A DNA stretch of 64,000 nucleotides from Sipunculus nudus (taxonomy: Eukaryota > Annelida > Sipuncula > Golfingiida > Sipunculidae): assembly GCA_026874595.1 (NCBI GenBank), contig CM049307.1:50209178-50273177 (forward strand), read 5' to 3'. Numbering within the stretch: position 1 is the stretch's first letter; every line of letters starts with the position of its first letter. Of this stretch, positions 15,456-28,090 are shown piece by piece. The position numbers and the translations under genes are program-made. The notes below the pieces were generated by a model. The model did not search any database. It was not told where the DNA came from and was given only the letters and a program-made list of their open reading frames with translations.

Positions 15456-15546
15456 TGTGTGTGTTTTCCGGTACTTTATACAAAATTTGTTACCTGTGTG
15501 TGTGCAATGTGTCTGGGTGCATGTACATGTATATATATATATATAG
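15204..15546. repeat. TA/CA/TG microsatellite cluster
   Basis: Interrupted TA/CATA repeats at about 15210-15290 and a (TA)17-(TG)20 compound run at about 15391-15465, with a further short TA run at about 15531-15545. Confidence 0.9.
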
Positions 15547-15829
15547 CTCAAAACCTATATACCGGTATATGTAACACAAAGTCGTATATATTATATATAC
15601 TTATTATAAATTAAATATCTAATGCCTTACGTAAAAACATCGATAAGAAATCTTGTGGCTTTACGAATGTCGTGAAAAAAGTCTATGATAGTGGGGAAGT
15701 CGTAATAAAGTATACGTGTATGCAGGCCATTGCCACTGAATGTATTAACTATATATACATGCATGCTGACTGAGGACTCCTTCCATTTCTCAGTTTCCAG
15801 CAGGGGAAAAATCCAAAATTTCACATGGC

Positions 15830-16460
15830 CTTGAAATCCGTCTTTTCAAACTTACAAGATGAATTTCCAGGAATTTTCAGGGCCAACTTGGAAAGCTATA
15901 CTCCAGTATCTCAGTCAGTTTTGCACGCTCGCCAATTAAGAATAACATAAACCAAACGGGAGAGCCTGTTTAATCCGGCCATGTGGAGCTTTCTGTTGCG
16001 TCTCACATGATAAGCCAATCATAGAGTGAAGGAGTAATTAACACATGCATTATCAGATGGCTGGCCTAATCACACGTAAGGCGGCCGGTGGAGGGGACGA
16101 ACGTGGCAGATCCATATGACAGCTTCAGCGCCTTGTAAAACGACGTCACCCGAGACAATGGATCAAAAGAGATTAATTTTCCGCTAAATTACATTTGAAA
16201 GTAAAATTTAATCAGGCGGCAACTGCGATTCTTCAAGGGTCAGCATCGGACCAGTGGCATGGCCAACAAGACTGGATTAACAAAGATTAATCGTTGTAAA
16301 CTCGGGGAGGTAAAATGGAGTTATCATTTCCTAAATTGTGCGCGCGCCCGTGTTGTTGCAGCCCTGGTAAAGGCGTGTCCCCCTGGTTGTGCCTCAATTA
16401 TAAGACACAGATCTTCAAACTAATACTGGCTTTCTCTCCAAACCAATTGAGTAAATGAAG
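15830..16460. promoter_or_regulatory. Candidate enhancer island with bicoid/Pitx-type sites
   Basis: Repeat-free block of balanced composition. It contains TTAATCCG (15970-15977), GGATTAA (16274-16280) closely followed by AAGATTAATCG, ATCAAAAG (TCF/LEF-like, about 16161) and CGACGTCA (CRE-like, about 16141). No coding potential was seen. The regulatory call is inferred from motif content. Confidence 0.35.
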
Positions 16461-16929
16461 GTTTCGATTTTCATTTGTAACTCACGTTAAAACGTCTCCA
16501 TATGAAAGTCCAACTATTGTTTTCAGCGTAAGCGCTTCATATATATAGGCACTTGACATGTGAGCTCAATAAGTTTACTACTATTTATTTTAAAGTATGG
16601 TCTCGTGGCACGTCTTTGATAAATTTTAAAAATTTCTTATAAATCAATTCCGTAAATAATGCACTAGAAATTATATATTGTATTGCAAATTAAATTATTT
16701 ATATATGCCGCTAGTATGAAACAATTATAGAAATTCATTATAAAAAAGACAAAATAAAGTTTGATTATATGGTTATATACATGAAACCATTTGATATATT
16801 AACACAAAACAAAAATATATGAAAATAAATAAATCAAATATATTTAATATTGCTGCAATTTTTTAAGAAAAGGAAATGTAACAAACATGGAGCAATTAAA
16901 TAAAAATATCTCAGCTTATCATTAAATTA

Positions 16930-17560
16930 TTAGACAGAGAAAAGTTTTCCTGTTAGTGGGGTAGTGACGTCATGACTTCGGCATAATGTGAAACGTCACG
17001 CAGCTGTATTTTAGAAAATAGAATTAAGACGCTTTCTATTTCTAGGAAGGCCCACCGCTGCGTATCCAAGCGTCGCCGGGGTTTCCGCATAATTTGATCG
17101 CCACAACCGGTTCCAAGCGGGCCCAATACGGCCGCCACATTGGTATGCAAATTAGATCCGCCATTACCGTAAACGTTCCACAAAAGGTATTGGAGGATCT
17201 ACACCTGTCGTGCAGTGAGCGACAATAAAGGAAGCAGTTAAAGCCTCATTTGGGTTGAATCACTGCGGAGGCTAATTGTGACTGAGATGCTCGCTGTATT
17301 GTTGATATCCACTCATCCAATAGTTTAGAATCACAATGAGCTAACTTCAGATCAAAGCGCTCCTTTGTTGATAGGTCCTCGTTCTCCCTCCAGCGTGGTT
17401 ATTGTGTTTATTTTAATTAACAGGCGACACATTTCTGTCATCACATTTCCAAAAGAAGTTTCACTGGAAATCTCATAGACTGGCTCTTCATCCATCATTT
17501 TCAATATAATCGGTTTGCCTACCAAACGTGGCTGTTTCTGAGTAAACGCATCTTTGATGA
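16930..17560. promoter_or_regulatory. Unique noncoding island, candidate conserved noncoding element
   Basis: About 0.6 kb of balanced, repeat-free DNA rich in ATTA/TAAT and ATGCAAAT-like words (ATGCAAATTAGATCC near 17143). Short open frames inside lack any recognisable domain. Confidence 0.3.
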
Positions 17561-17715
17561 ATTCACATTTTTCCCATGCGAATTTGTAGAATTAAGTCAG
17601 TGACAAAGATCAATGTAAGAGTGTATTATAAATTTGACATGTCCCAGTGTCACTATAGTAGGTACTATAAAGGAGCGCAGAAACGGCTGGAAGCCTTAAT
17701 TAGGAAACAAATTCC

Positions 17716-17716
<1 letters not shown>

Positions 17717-17762
<46 letters not shown>
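17717..17762. repeat. (TA)n microsatellite
   Basis: About 23 consecutive TA units. Confidence 0.95.
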
Positions 17763-17764
<2 letters not shown>

Positions 17765-18053
17765 AGAGTTTACACAACCCTTTTGTGTATATTCTCAGAG
17801 TATTCTGCATGATTTATTTAATTGAGACCGCAATTTTATTGGTTATAAGAAAATTGGAACTCCGTATCCTATTACATGGAAAGTAAATGTATATAATATA
17901 TGAACTAATTATGAACATTATGTAATAACAAGTGTGTTGGACACCCCAAGAGCAGGCAAATCCATTTAAGTCCTGAGAAATGTTTGTCTGAGTACAAATG
18001 TCATCAAGATAATAAAAAAAAATAACGTAAAACTAATAAAAACTAAAATCGGT

Positions 18054-18186
18054 TATTGGGCCAAGCCCATCTGCAGATGGGCCAGAAAGTGCATGGTATC
18101 AAATCCTTTATTGGGCTGCCCATCTGCAGATGGGCAGCCCAATAACGGATCCTTATATGGGCCAAGCCCATCTGCAGATGGGCCAG
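18054..18186. repeat. Cluster of three palindromes with a perfect 38-bp inverted repeat
   Basis: The 16-bp palindrome CCCATCTGCAGATGGG occurs three times within 130 bp. The central copy extends to a perfect 38-bp palindrome at 18108-18145 (each arm TTATTGGGCTGCCCATCTG, no loop). The outer two copies share an identical 30-bp context beginning TGGGCCAAGC. The arrangement resembles a recently duplicated hairpin element. No coding or known mobile-element family is recognised. Confidence 0.9.
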
Positions 18187-18204
18187 ATCCGCAAACGGGC
18201 TCCA

Positions 18205-18232
18205 ACATATATATATATATATATATATATAT
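18205..18232. repeat. (TA)n microsatellite
   Basis: Short TA run directly after the palindrome cluster. Confidence 0.9.
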
Positions 18233-18359
18233 TAGATATATATTAGACATAGATAAATATAGATAGACACATAAAGGTATATACATGTATATAAGAGTAT
18301 GAGCCGGAGAACCTTATTACAGCTAACTGGGGTGCTGGGTAATCCTTCTCAAATAAATA

Positions 18360-18830
18360 TGCTAAAACCGATAAGAATGGCGGGGTAGGCGCGTTGCTCC
18401 CGATAGCAAGTCAGAATATGAGCGCCGGGGCTGGGGCCATTGAAAAGTTAATATACATGTATAAACGGAATAAATGCCAAAGGCACGACGGCTATATGAT
18501 TGCGGGCGCTCAATTACGATGTAGAAGAGCAAGGGGCAACAGCTCACTCTGTTCATGGTTTGCTTGGCTGGCCCCCGATCCAATTATCCATTCCAGACGG
18601 ACTGGAGCGGTATAATGAAGCCAGCATCGGCTGTCGGCCGCGGTTATAATCATGGCGTCCAGCACTGATCGTCAAGAACCATTATGGACTCAATTGCGTC
18701 TGAGAGCTATGGCCACTTTCAGGGAGGTACGGATCCTCTTTTAACAAGATTTGCTGCTTCACCGTGATGATCTGGCCATCTCACCTCCCGCGCTTCAGAA
18801 CCACTTCGTTTTCCTCTAACGTTGCTTGCT
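18360..18830. other. Unique noncoding island
   Basis: Balanced-composition block of about 0.47 kb. Open frames on both strands overlap here but none resembles a known protein. It could be regulatory DNA. Confidence 0.28.
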
Positions 18831-19041
18831 TGCTATTGTAAAAGTAGCTGCACTTTAGACCATACAACTAACTCGGTTTATCGATTTTGATGAATTGATT
18901 TACTCATGATCGCTGGTGTTGGTTGATTAAATGTAGTTATAAACAGCATTAGTTCTATTTCATAAGTTAATCGATTAATATATACTTTCCATTGCAACAA
19001 TAAGATACACTCATTATAGGGTCATGTTTCAACTTCAGGAC

Positions 19042-19048
<7 letters not shown>

Positions 19049-19137
<89 letters not shown>
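19049..19137. repeat. (TA)44 microsatellite
   Basis: One of the longest uninterrupted TA runs in the window, about 89 bp. Confidence 0.95.
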
Positions 19138-19139
<2 letters not shown>

Positions 19140-19547
19140 AGCAGGACATGAATATCATTAAATGTTTTTACCATTTGGAACAACGCAAGTGCGATAACAT
19201 GCACATGGATGGGTTCCCCCCCCCCACAAAAACATAATTTCTTTCAATAATAAATATTAAAATAAATATATATATATGCAAAGGTATACAGTACATAGCA
19301 CGGATCAGTCTTGTCAGTATAATGGTATATCAAGTATAGCGATCATTTATATAATAATGTTTTTTCATGTTTCTTGCACTTTAATTTAAAAAAAGTTATT
19401 ATACAGCGATCGATCGGTTACTTTCCCCCGGCAATCTTGGCGGTCGATTTTATATACCTATATATACATATTCCCTGGGAAGCGATAAAGCTTCTTTCAG
19501 ACTATAAATATATCATTGTATATTCATGGTATATATTATTTATTATA

Positions 19548-19554
<7 letters not shown>

Positions 19555-19630
<76 letters not shown>
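19555..19630. repeat. Compound (TA)n(GA)n microsatellite
   Basis: About 16 TA units pass directly into about 21 GA units, then an A/G-rich tail. Confidence 0.95.
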
Positions 19631-19634
<4 letters not shown>

Positions 19635-20799
19635 AAGAAAGAAAAGCTTGAGACAATTGATTGACTCTATAGATAATTAATTAATATCTGGTCATAATTA
19701 TGAAAATATAAAAAACTAGGAACTACAAAATGTCCTCGATATTTTTTTAGTATTTTATACTAACGACGCACGTATACATGCAAACAACATTTTTTTAGAA
19801 ATAAGTATAATATATTATAATTATATTATTTATTATATAATTATATAGAATATTCTCCATAGTGATTATACTACATTCTATATATAATCCATGTATATAT
19901 AAAATATACCATGAGTATATGGTAATATGGTCATTAAGTTTAATATTGTTGTGTAAAAAATATACTGTATATGCATATATGTATATAATGTTATATTTAA
20001 TGTACTGGTCATGTTACCATATTTGAAGTATAGCTATTTCAGATGATGCCCCTTTTCAGAATACTCCCCAGATAACTTGAAATTTCATGCAGATTTTCGG
20101 GTTTAAAGGAGGAGAACGATTTTTGATGATAAACCGGGGTAACTTGAGATCAGTTTTATCCTATATTTACCCCGTGCAATAACAGACGACCCAATGCATA
20201 AAACATTTTTTTGTTTATGTGTGTATACTTATTGTAAATGTTGTTGTTTTTCTCAAATCAGGTTGAGTTTAGTGTTTATATGAATGCAATGTAATTATAA
20301 ATGCGCTTTGGTGAAGTGCACGCGTCATTATAAATCTGTAATTATCATTTATATAATTAACATATTTGGACTATTTTTAGGGATAGATCTGTATAACAAA
20401 TAAAGGCTTATACTTTTTCATGCATGCATATATAGACTTTTCAAAACCATATTGAAAAAAGTGATATAAAATCTGTTTCGTTAACCAAATATTTTCGATA
20501 ATTTTGAAAACATGTAAATTCTAATTTATATGAAATATCTCTGGACATTTTTAACTTTTATGTTCAAAAATTTTTGATTTCATTCACACACATACGAATC
20601 CTTATGCAAAACCTATACGTATGCGTGCTTATTGAAGTTTTATCTCTTGTTCTATAAATCCTTAAATTTGTTCAAAGTCCTTTTCTGTACTAAATTTAAT
20701 TTAATAATTTTATGTTACAAAATATTTCCAAAGAAACTATTCTTACATATGCACCAACACATTAAAAGTAATGATAAACGGAAGAAATCTACAGTTCAA

Positions 20800-21660
20800 A
20801 CGGAAAATGTTGAATGTTTACATGGCACAGACGTCTTCGTTATGGTCATATATATAGCCGGCTGCGTGGATGAATACATCAACAGTGAAGCGGCTAATGA
20901 AAACCAAGTTTGCTATTTAGAGTCTATGATAGTACACAGGCATACAAAAGCGGGCCCTGAAGTTGGGTATATCTTTCAATGACCGCAGCTTCAAAAGCAG
21001 GAGCTCCGAGAACAGAGTCCTAATTTTACCGCAAACAATTCTAATATGTCGGCTTTGTTGGCGAGCACTCGCATCCCATTCACATTATTACATTATCCTA
21101 GGACTGTAAATATTTTCTCAATTACGACTGATACACGAGTCTATAATAGATCCTTCCCGCTGAGCACGTTTGTAATGGTGAAGCTACAATAAAGTATTTA
21201 ATTTATCCGTTTGAGCCGTGGCCGCGCTGGTTGAATAACGACGGACCGAGCGGCTTTATACAAAGCCTGAGGTGTACCAGGCTCCTGGGATACTACCAGC
21301 TGACCGGTCAAACCAAATCCCAGCCTTTGGTCAGCGGAGGCCAGGGCTTTGTGTCCGTTGATAATTAATTATTTCTGGATTTCACCTGGATTTGCTTTCT
21401 ATTCCTCGGCGATTGAAATTCAACGGCAATATTACGGCGCGCTTTAGCTTAAAACGAAATCTGGGCCCGCGCGCAAATCCGCTCTGAGAAAATGATAGTG
21501 CTAGATGTCCGTGTTTTAAGTGGTCGCTGTGTGTATTGGCAATCTCTATATGGCCGCAAGCGAGTGGTGCTTATCTTAAATACTACATGCTGTTTGATGG
21601 GGTATTTATCTTCGTCAGTACGTCTAAGCAGACTCTGCCGTTAATCTGAAGGATACGGAT
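20800..21660. promoter_or_regulatory. Unique noncoding island, candidate conserved noncoding element
   Basis: Repeat-free, balanced DNA of about 0.85 kb with GATAATTAATTATT (about 21359), TTAATCTG (about 21641) and other homeodomain-type cores. No convincing exon was seen. The regulatory call is an inference. Confidence 0.3.
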
Positions 21661-22486
21661 AATTGCTTAAATATATGTACACACGGAAGATAAAATAATG
21701 CGCTTTTTATTTTTTATTGTGACTTAAAATTGGTCCAGGGGGTACCCCCGCAGATACTGGGTAACGTAAATCTCATGAAAGCAAGTAAAGCCCCACCACA
21801 CAGCTGAATGCTCTTTATAATACGACACTGTGTTGCTGCCATGAAGCCTGGAACTAGCTTGTCTGTTCTGATTCAAAGATATGATATAAAACTTGTAACA
21901 TATGTAAATTAAGATGTACTTAACATCGTATTTTGTTCCGTGTATTTTTACATGTTAAATTTCGGGTTTTCTTAGTTATTGAGGTATAATGTTCAATATA
22001 TTTATTAAGAAAGATACATAAAAACATCAAATTTCATCATGTTTAAAGTAGACGCATTCTCATGAAAGACGTCACAGAACTTAATTCAACTGTATCGAAA
22101 ATAATACTGATTTGGTGCTTTATAGCTGTAAAATAATATTACCTGAGTTATATAGGCATATAGTTTTGTTTTGTATTTCCTCTTACAGGAGTAGCATTTA
22201 TGATATATTTGAATGTTTATGTGTGTGGAGTATGCAGTGTTTGAGCGCGTCTGTGTGTGAGTGAACAATTGCTTACGTGCTTTAATATATGCATTCATAA
22301 GATAAGATAAGATAAGATATAGTTTATTGCTATATATATGTAATAAAATCATCACATACAATATAGTATTTGGCTTGAATGGCTTGCTTAAACAAACACA
22401 TTAAACAAGAAATAATAAAATAAAATTGTGTATAGAAAAAAAGACTAAGAATGTTTGACTAGATTATTGTGCTGCAAGTGATATAT

Positions 22487-22976
22487 TTAATTCCAGAAGG
22501 GCTGCCGCGTAAGTGCTGGTTTGAGTCCTTTTGAATTGCCTGATAGGGACCTATAGCGAACCCCCGATTTCATTTTTTTAAACAGATAGTGCGCCGGATG
22601 ACTATAGTCTTCTATAATGTCGTTTGCTTTCTTCAACAATCGTGTTTGAAATAAGGAGTCAACTGTGGGTAAGGGAACCCTAATGATCCTCTCAGCTGTT
22701 CTGACTACCCTCGAAAGACGGTTCCTTTCCTCGACCGTGATACTGCCTCCCCATACAGTGACTGACAACGTGAGGACTCCCTGAATTACCGCCCAAAAAA
22801 ACTTGAATAAAATCGGTTGACTGAGCCCGAAATCGTTTAGGCTCCTTAGCAAGAATAAACGTTGTTGTGCCTTCTTTACGCAGTAATTAACATTTTCGGC
22901 CCACTTCAAATCAGAAGAAATAAAAATTCCTAAAAAATTAAAACAGTCAACGATTTCAACCTCGGAGCCGTCAATT
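22487..22976 (-). pseudogene. Reverse transcriptase C-terminal (thumb) fragment
   Basis: After the frameshift the minus strand reads VIDGSEVEIVDCFNFLGIFI, then KKAQQRLFLLRSLNDFGLS, a conserved region of Rex1/CR1-type LINE proteins, with LTLSVTVWGGSITVEERNRL and RYRSLSG-type C-terminal motifs. The stop is at 22487-22489, after LTRQPFWN. Both ends of the family's C-terminus are recognisable, so the 3' end is intact. It is not expressed as a host gene on present evidence. Confidence 0.8.
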
Positions 22977-22977
22977 A

Positions 22978-23214
22978 CTAAGGGTAATATTTCAGTTTTC
23001 GTCCGTCTAAAACAATTTTCGTTTCCTTGTTTTTCTTTACATTTAACTCCAGATTATTTTCAGAGCACCACGAAGTTAAAGTTTTAATTTCATTGCGGTA
23101 AACACTTTCGTTATTTCCCCGGATGAGACCAGAAACTGTTGTGTCATCTGCAAATTTTACAATGAGGCAATCATCAGAAGTAGAGACACAGTCATAGGTG
23201 AATAGAGAGTACAA
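22978..23214 (-). pseudogene. Reverse transcriptase fragment with FADDTT catalytic motif
   Basis: The minus-strand frame encodes LYSLFT-type sequence, then LIVKFADDTTVSGLI, the palm catalytic motif (ADD) of non-LTR reverse transcriptases. After it comes the family-typical WCSENNLELNVKKNKE. Homology then continues in another frame (PLVIDGSEVEIVDCFNFLGI), placing a frameshift at about 22990-23010. The N-terminal endonuclease and fingers regions are absent. Confidence 0.8.
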
Positions 23215-23926
23215 TTTTAATGAAAATGCTCACATACACGTGAACATGTACATGCATGTATATATATCCAAAGCCATATCCATGTATACATACCCATAAA
23301 CTTATACATGCATGCATTAACACACAAATGCGCATATAGAGATATAAACACACGTGCATATATATGTATGTCACGCGCCTTGCACCGGTCAATAATATCG
23401 ATCGGCCGTAAGGCGACCCATCGATAAGCGACCCATCGGTGCATGAATAATCCTGATGCTTCAGATCGACTTATGAGTTATTACTACATGCATACACACA
23501 TATGTACATGAATAATCATTTGAATTTCGTACAGATTCTGGGTAGTAAATTATGTATAGATACGGATTTTTCCGTCCTGTTTATAAAAATCCTTCTTCCA
23601 CTGATCGATCTGGTCACTATAGATCAAGGTCACTATATGTCACAAAGGGCCATCGGTATTTTCGATGGTCCTCCACGGCACTTGCGAAAAAGTCATAAAA
23701 CCTGTATTTTGTTTGAGCGGAAGGGTGCGGGCTTGTACATTGTAATTTATGCACAGTCTTTATTGAGGACATAATGTGTGAAAAAAAAACAACATTTATA
23801 TATATATATTTATATATGAGAGTTATATATATAACTCTTTTGATAAAATCAGTCTAGAATGTATTTTTTCTCTTAATAATTCAAATTTTAGCCAGGCGTC
23901 AAACGCATAAGTGTAAAATATCAAGA

Positions 23927-24140
23927 GGGGCCTGGACAGTCGTGTTGTAAAACGCTCGGCTCTCTCCGCTGGCGACTCGGGTTTGATCCCCGACGTTAGT
24001 ATATTAGAGTGGGTCGCCCGTCCAAGGTGTCCTCTGGTTTCCGCCACACATATATATATGCTTACAGACTATACCGAGCGCCACCAACGAGAATGCTTTG
24101 CATTTTAACTAGTTTTACATGTAAACAAACAAAATAAAAT
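23927..24140 (+). mobile_element. tRNA-derived SINE, family 1, copy 2
   Basis: Block-by-block match to the element at 9083-9310: AAAACGCTCGGCTCTCTCCG, GGCGACTCGGGTTTGATCCCC (B box GGTTTGATCCC, 23980-23990), AGAGTGGGTCGCCCGTCCAAG, a TCTGGTTTCC motif and ACCGAGCGCCA, then an A-rich tail. A short TA run inserted at about 24050 and point differences show it is older or independently diverged. Confidence 0.75.
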
Positions 24141-24839
24141 ATATCAACATAGGAAAAAGAAAAAAAAATAGAGACACATCTACAGTTTTACATACATTTT
24201 TGCAAGAAGTTTAATGTATGCATGTTACTATAGGGATTTATTTTTTATGTTATAAACAAGTAGCATTGTGATATAATGAAACGTATGGAACAATTCTGTA
24301 GTTTAATTAATTTTAAAACAAGAATAACATATATATATTTAATATATAAAGTTCATTTGGGCTTTTAAATTTTAGTGCACTTAACATATATTTCTTAACA
24401 AAGCAATAATAATAAATATAAGATTATTCTGTCACTTAACAGTTTTATAGTTTTATGATAAACGTGTCGATTTTTTATTACATAATTTTAACCTAGATAT
24501 ATATTCAAAATCATACAAAGGTTCATATTAAAATATTTAGATTTTGTCATATTTAATTTGTATTTAGTGATATCCATAAAAATTGAAAAAAATACACGAA
24601 AAATCGCATAAACAAATGACATAAAAGAAAATAAATATTGAGGGTCTTTTCAATAGTGATTAAAAACAGCTTTTATCATCAAATTTACTTGAATTAAATC
24701 ACACACAACTTGGTATCAAAGTATACTGGACTGATATAAACGTTAGTAAATTGTGCCGCAGGTACAGACTTATAAATTATGAAAATGAATAAGCGTTGGT
24801 GAGGAACCTTATGAGAGGGGCTCCTGTCCTCTTTGTCTT

Positions 24840-25025
24840 AAATGAGGTTGGGGGGGGGGGGTTGCCAAAGGGGATTTTGACCAAGCGTCTCTATTTATTT
24901 ATTATTTTATTCCGGGGGGGGGGGTACTGAAAGGAAGCGCTATAAGTATAGCATCTTCATGACAATATATAGTTTACGGGATTTTTTCTATACCACTGCC
25001 CCCCCCCCTCCCCCCCCCCCAACTC
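24840..25025. repeat. Homopolymer-rich segment (G and C runs)
   Basis: Contains a G run of 12 (24850-24861), a G run of 11 (24914-24924) and C runs near 25002-25020 within 190 bp, separated by AT-rich DNA. Confidence 0.85.
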
Positions 25026-25299
25026 CATTTACTCATAAGACAAGCCAAATGTGTAAAATTCATTTTCTAGCTGCATTACGCATACACATATATGAAATGG
25101 TAGCTTTAAAGTGTGTTTCGTTCTCAATTTGCATTTATTTAAATGCAATCCTCTTTTGTTTTGTTTACTGTTTATACAGCGCATCACATCACAAGCACAT
25201 TATTTCAATAAAATATCTAAGATATTGAAATATTCATGTTGTTAATCTTGAGTCTGTAAGTAGTGTATTTAGGAGGGCAATTTCCCTGATATAAATATC

Positions 25300-26170
25300 A
25301 TCAATAGCACGTGGACAATGAGGTCTCTTTCGACCACAGTGTGTCAAACCCGGGGTTTTGTTTGTCAATCTCTATTAATACAGTGAGACCAAATCAGGTG
25401 CCGACCAGGGGACCTATATACCGTAGGCCTATGATCCCGACTCGACAGGGGTTCCTTTTCATAAAGTCCCTGCATTACCCCGATATTTCTCAGAGGATTC
25501 GTGGGCACCTCTGGCCTAATTCGGCCTCCTTGTCTGGAGATTTGCCCCCGACGGCACCCGAAAGCCTCACAATCACCGCGAACGCTGGCCATAATCATAG
25601 CTATGTTGGTTAGACCTGTCAGTATGACGAATTAAACCAGTCGCGGCCACTTTGAAAGAGCAGAACCAATACTCACGCCGGCTCACGCTGAATTTATGAA
25701 ATGTCACTGAGGTCTTGGCGGGGACTAAAACGAACAAGGTGGTGGAATTGGTTGGGCTTACGGTCTGACCCTCCCGAGATGTCGGTCTGGCCGACGACGA
25801 ATTAGTTGTGCCTCTTGGGTAATACCGAAGCCTTGTCGCTGGAATCCCGCAGACACCCGACAATTCAAATCACCCCCCGTGCCCCCCTCACCCGTCACCC
25901 CGCGGGCTGCGTCCCCTCCGTCAAGTCTACTGTGGTTCGACCTCGCCATGTTACCGGCAAAACCGACTTCGCTTGGACGTCCTCGATGTAACTCCGCCGT
26001 GACCCCTCTCGCCCCCATGCTCTCTCGTATAATATTCCACTTTTTTAGATTTGCACAGTGAATTAGATTCACCGTGCTCCTTCCAGCCTGAACTATTATT
26101 ACTGCGGAGTTTTTACACTTAATCAGACAAGTACGATTCGTTTTCTTCCCCCCCCCCCCCACCCCCGCCA
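25300..26170. other. GC-balanced unique block with C-rich core
   Basis: About 0.87 kb, among the least AT-rich DNA in the window, with C-rich runs at 25870-25920 and 26148-26166. Overlapping open frames on both strands result from this composition. They show no domain, splice signals or conserved-looking start, so I call no gene. It could be an unrecognised mobile element or regulatory island. Confidence 0.3.
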
Positions 26171-26518
26171 TCAGATTTATATGATGGAAGACTTAGAGTG
26201 CATGGGGTTGACTCTTAATATTATCTGGTACATAAATAAACGGATGATACCCACATTCATGGGTTATGTTACATCTTTATAAATACTTAAATATATTCAT
26301 ATTTATATCTTTATCTATTTTTTTTTTACTCCTAAAAGTCTTAATTATTAAATTCGGATTTTTTTTTATGATAAATGGGCATACATATATTGCACAAACA
26401 CGTAAGTACCTTTTCCCCGCGAATTTGTATTTATGAGTATAATAATATTATACACTTCGACTCTGTTCATTTATATATATAATATATAATATGTATAGTG
26501 TTTGTTGTATTTACTAAA

Positions 26519-26623
26519 TTATATTATATTATATTATATTATATTATATTATATTATATTATATTATATTATATTATATTATATTATATTATATTATATT
26601 ATATTATATTATATTATATTATT
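26519..26623. repeat. (ATATT)21 pentanucleotide microsatellite
   Basis: About 21 uninterrupted copies of ATATT (105 bp), the only long pentanucleotide array in the window. Confidence 0.95.
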
Positions 26624-27159
26624 TGGTGTTGTGTTATATCGTATTCTTAATTTATATACAATCAAAAAATTAATTAATTGTAAGATCAGAAGATGAGAGA
26701 AATTTTAGCAGATGAAAACTTTTTTTAATTGTTCTTTTTGACAACAACAACATGTTTAGCAAACTGTTGATCTAGATAAAAATTATTTCATTTATTTGCC
26801 ATTTCAAATATGTCTAAAATAATTATAGCACAAAAATAATAGTTATATCCTCTAATGATATCCATCTGGACTTAATTAAAAAAAGACTTTTATCAGTTGT
26901 TCAAAATTAAATAAGGTGCACACCTTTACGAAAATAATATAGTCATATACATTCTATAGTCCATTTATGCTATAACCGGGAATATATATATTAGAACTTA
27001 TTAAGCACTCGTCTTTTTCACCTTGAGCACTTTAATTTGTGAAAAAACCTCCAGTTGATAAAATCACAATGTTATATGCTTCATATGTTCATGTCGAGAG
27101 TAAAAAATGAAATAAACGGGGAACCTGGTATCAGAGAATGATATAAATGTAGAAGGTGT

Positions 27160-28090
27160 TCATTATACCTAAATTCTGGAGGGCTTTCTGCGAAATAATG
27201 TAGAACACGCAAATCCCGCGATAGTATAGCAGACGAGAATTACAGCAGACGACAGGTTAAGCGACGCGGGTCTCTGGGGGTCAGGCCGGGATGTCCACCC
27301 ATGCTAATAGCGCAAACTGCAAGTCACAATACCTGCGACTGTGCCTTTATCAAAACAATGACTTAGAGAAAAACACACTGTGCTTTACTCAGAAGAGGAG
27401 GGGTGAGCATTTGGCATCTTTAAGTATTCCGATCACATCTTCACTAAGTCTATGCTAAGTCCAACGGGCTTAAGGGAGGCTCAACAGCTAATTTCAGTCG
27501 GCGTAAAAGCAAACTAGTTCACTTAAACTCGCGGTAACATCTGTGTAAATACGCAGCAACATTGTTTGTTCTTCATGATGATTTTTCGATGGCTGCAGCG
27601 AACAATCTATACAATTTAATTCGCTGTTGAATAGCCGCATGAAGCTGAATGTATAGCGAATGACCCCGAGCGCGGGGGTCGGCAGGCCGCGGGTCGCCGC
27701 GCCCTCTCACTTTCAACACAGACGACTCTCTCCGGGCGTCAAAACTAAGCTCTAATATCCGTGCGCGTGCGCCGAAGTACTCCTCACCTCCGGGTGACTG
27801 CGCCGCCGGAAGACACCAGCTAATTGCTCGTGACTGTAACAGTATACGTCATGGCTTAAAATAAGATGTGACGGAAATAAGATATGACAATTAGAAATGT
27901 CCCTACGGAAATAATGCATGTCTCTAAACACGAATGTAATTGGAAATCTATTGGCTTTACCCAAAGAGCACGCTTTGTGCGGAAATTCAGTTATCACAGC
28001 GCGCCCTGTAGCACTGCGTCAGCCACTCAACCTCGAGGGCGCTACCAGGGTGTCAGATGACAGTGGTGGCACCTGGGTACAAAGAACTGT
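27160..28090. promoter_or_regulatory. Unique noncoding island, candidate conserved noncoding element
   Basis: About 0.9 kb of mixed-composition, repeat-free DNA. A CG-rich centre (27660-27790) stands out from the AT-rich surroundings and could be a CpG-rich promoter or enhancer. No coding domain was recognised. Confidence 0.3.

Larger units (their letters stand above)
22297..23215 (-). mobile_element. 5'-truncated Rex1/CR1-like LINE, 3' part of reverse transcriptase
   Basis: On the minus strand the element carries the end of a non-LTR reverse transcriptase, then about 170 bp of 3' sequence and a tail of (CTTAT)n repeats at about 22298-22320. The 3' microsatellite-like tail and the coding motifs fit the Rex1/Babar side of the CR1 superfamily. 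Its 5' end is cut off near 23215, where simple-sequence DNA begins, as expected from incomplete reverse transcription. Interruption by a frameshift shows it is an inactive relic. Confidence 0.75.

Noticed and set aside
25573..26171. Overlapping antisense frames of 96 and 137 codons in the GC-balanced block.
   Set aside because: Low-complexity Gly/Arg-rich translation caused by C-rich DNA; no domain, splice or promoter evidence.
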